This document shows, one piece after another, positions 62,998-64,000 of a DNA stretch of 64,000 nucleotides. This DNA is from Closterium sp. NIES-65 (taxonomy: Eukaryota; Streptophyta; Zygnematophyceae; Desmidiales; Closteriaceae), in NCBI GenBank assembly GCA_948144175.1, contig CANXME010002010.1:2368501-2432500 (forward strand), read 5' to 3'. The translations under genes and the position numbers were made by a program. The notes beneath the pieces were generated by a model, which was not told the DNA's origin, did no database searches, and saw only the letters and a program-made list of their open reading frames with translations. Position 1 is the first letter of the stretch. Every line of letters starts with the position of its first letter.

Positions 62998-63990
62998 GAC
63001 TGCAGTGGCCAAGTAGGGAGTGAGCTCACCAGTCCGGGGAAGGAGGGCCGGGGCACATCGGTGGGAACAGCAGCGGCTCGACAGTAGGGCGGCTCGGCAG
63101 CTCGGCGGCAGGGCGGCTCGGCTGCTGGGTGGCTCGGCTGCTAGGCGGCTCGGTTGCTGGGCGGCTCGGCAGCTCGGCGGCTCGGCGGCAGGGCGGCTCG
63201 GCTGCTGGGTGGCTCGGCAGCTGGGCGGCTCGGCGGCTCGGCTGCTGGGCGGCTCGGCTGCTCGGCAAGTGGGCTGCTCAGCTGCTGGGCGGCGCGGCTG
63301 CTGGGCGGCTCAAGTGCTGGGCTGGTGGGCGGCTCAGCTGCTGGGCTGCTCGGCGGCTCGGTCGCTGGGCGGCTGAGCTGTGACAGGGCCGGTAGAGGCG
63401 GCGACGCGGCCGCTAGGGGAGGGCGACGGGGCCGCAGGTGACGGCGTCGGGGCCGCAGATGGCGGCGACGGGGCCGCAGGTGGCGGCGATTGGGCCGCAG
63501 GTAGCGGCAAGGCTGCAGGTGGCGTGTGCGTGGCCGCAGGTGGCGGCGACGGGGCCGCAGATGGTGGCGACAGGGTCGCAGAGTGGCCGCAAGGGGCTTA
63601 GACGGGGCCGAAGAGGGGCCGCAAGGGGCCTAAACGGGGCGGCGACGGGGCCGTAAGGGGCCGAAAGGGCGCCGCGAGGGGCCGAAAGGGCGTCGCGAGG
63701 GGCCGAAAGAGGGCCGCGCGAGGGCCATAAGGGCGGCGCGAGGGGCCGTAAGGGGCCGTAAAGGCAGCGCGAGGGGCCGTAAGGGGCCGTAAGGGCGGCG
63801 CGAGGGGCCGTAGAGGGCGGCGCTAGGGGCCGTAAGGGCGGCGTAAGGGGCCGTGAGAGGGGCCACTAAGGGCGGCGTGAAGGTAGGGAGGGCACATAGA
63901 GCGCGACTCGGGCAGGAGTGAAGCGCGCTCCGGGCAGGAAAAAAAAATCGTGGTGGGCCCTAAGTAGCGTTCCCACTTGGGAACGTGCTC
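62998..63990 (-). repeat. E10 leader with GC-rich repeats, box and hairpin
   Basis: GGCGGCTCGGCTGCTG units run from 63100 to 63375, then GGGGCCGCAGGTGGCGGCGA and GAGGGGCCGTAAGG units to 63870. GGTGGGCCC is at 63952-63960, GTTCCC/GGGAAC at 63969-63984. The primer site would be GCTCGATA at 63987-63994, read GAGC next to the hairpin; it overlaps the start of the LTR copy and is unclear. Confidence 0.8.
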
Positions 63991-64000
63991 GATAAGAAAC

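Larger units (their letters stand above)
56772..64000 (-). mobile_element. E10, Ty1/copia element, complete but for its 5' LTR
   Basis: The 3' LTR is at the left; RNase H, RT, integrase, protease and gag follow, and a leader with hairpin runs to the right edge. The last ten bases, GATAAGAAAC, equal the start of the left LTR, so the 5' LTR begins at the edge. It lies in the leader of E8. Coding is broken at several places. Confidence 0.9.

Overview
The window is a eukaryotic intergenic block built entirely of LTR retrotransposons inserted into one another. I found no host gene, tRNA, rRNA or CRISPR array. Ty1/copia polyproteins (gag, protease, integrase, RT, RNase H, in that order), Ty3/gypsy fragments and primer-binding sites complementary to initiator-Met tRNA (TGGTATCAGAGC and variants) point to a plant-type genome. 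The GC-rich, Gly/Pro/Ala-rich coding style would suit a streptophyte alga or early land plant, but the sequence alone does not fix the species. Elements are named E0-E10, GY1, GY2, TRIM, SMART and solo LTRs A, B and S in the entries.

Left half (1-46012). The outermost layer seen is GY2, a Ty3/gypsy fragment on +. E5 (copia, -) sits in it, and its 5' LTR is at 45880-46012. GY1 (gypsy, -, 18185-24229) sits in the RT of E5. E2 (copia, -, 7698-18184) sits in the integrase of GY1. E0 (a different LTR element, -, reaching left out of the window) sits in the pol of E2. E1 (copia, +, 519-6914) sits in the 5' LTR of E0. That makes six levels. Side branches are E3 (copia, +, 10068-17374) in the leader of E2, the 1.4-kb TRIM-like element (20959-22374) in the protease of GY1, solo LTR A (27535-28959, itself carrying the 348-bp SMART at 28081-28428) in the gag of E5, E6 (29678-44008, carrying E7 and a SMART solo LTR) in the leader of E5, and solo LTR B (44618-45756), also in the leader of E5.

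Right half (46013-64000). The GY2 fragment is followed by E8 (copia, -), whose leader holds E9 (a shortened RT/RNase H copy that itself carries solo LTR S) and E10 (copia, -), whose 5' LTR begins in the last bases of the window.

All copia coding regions are broken by stops, frameshifts or deletions, so none encodes an intact polyprotein. E3 is closest, with one gag-pol frameshift and three nonsense codons. The features most worth following are the very small SMART, a hairpin plus GGGCCCACC box just downstream of the primer-binding site that is shared by most copia copies and the coding-free TRIM, single-base-deleted primer-binding sites, a gag-less copia type seen twice, and young LTR pairs around heavily broken open reading frames. 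Together these suggest that autonomous partners elsewhere mobilise defective copies.
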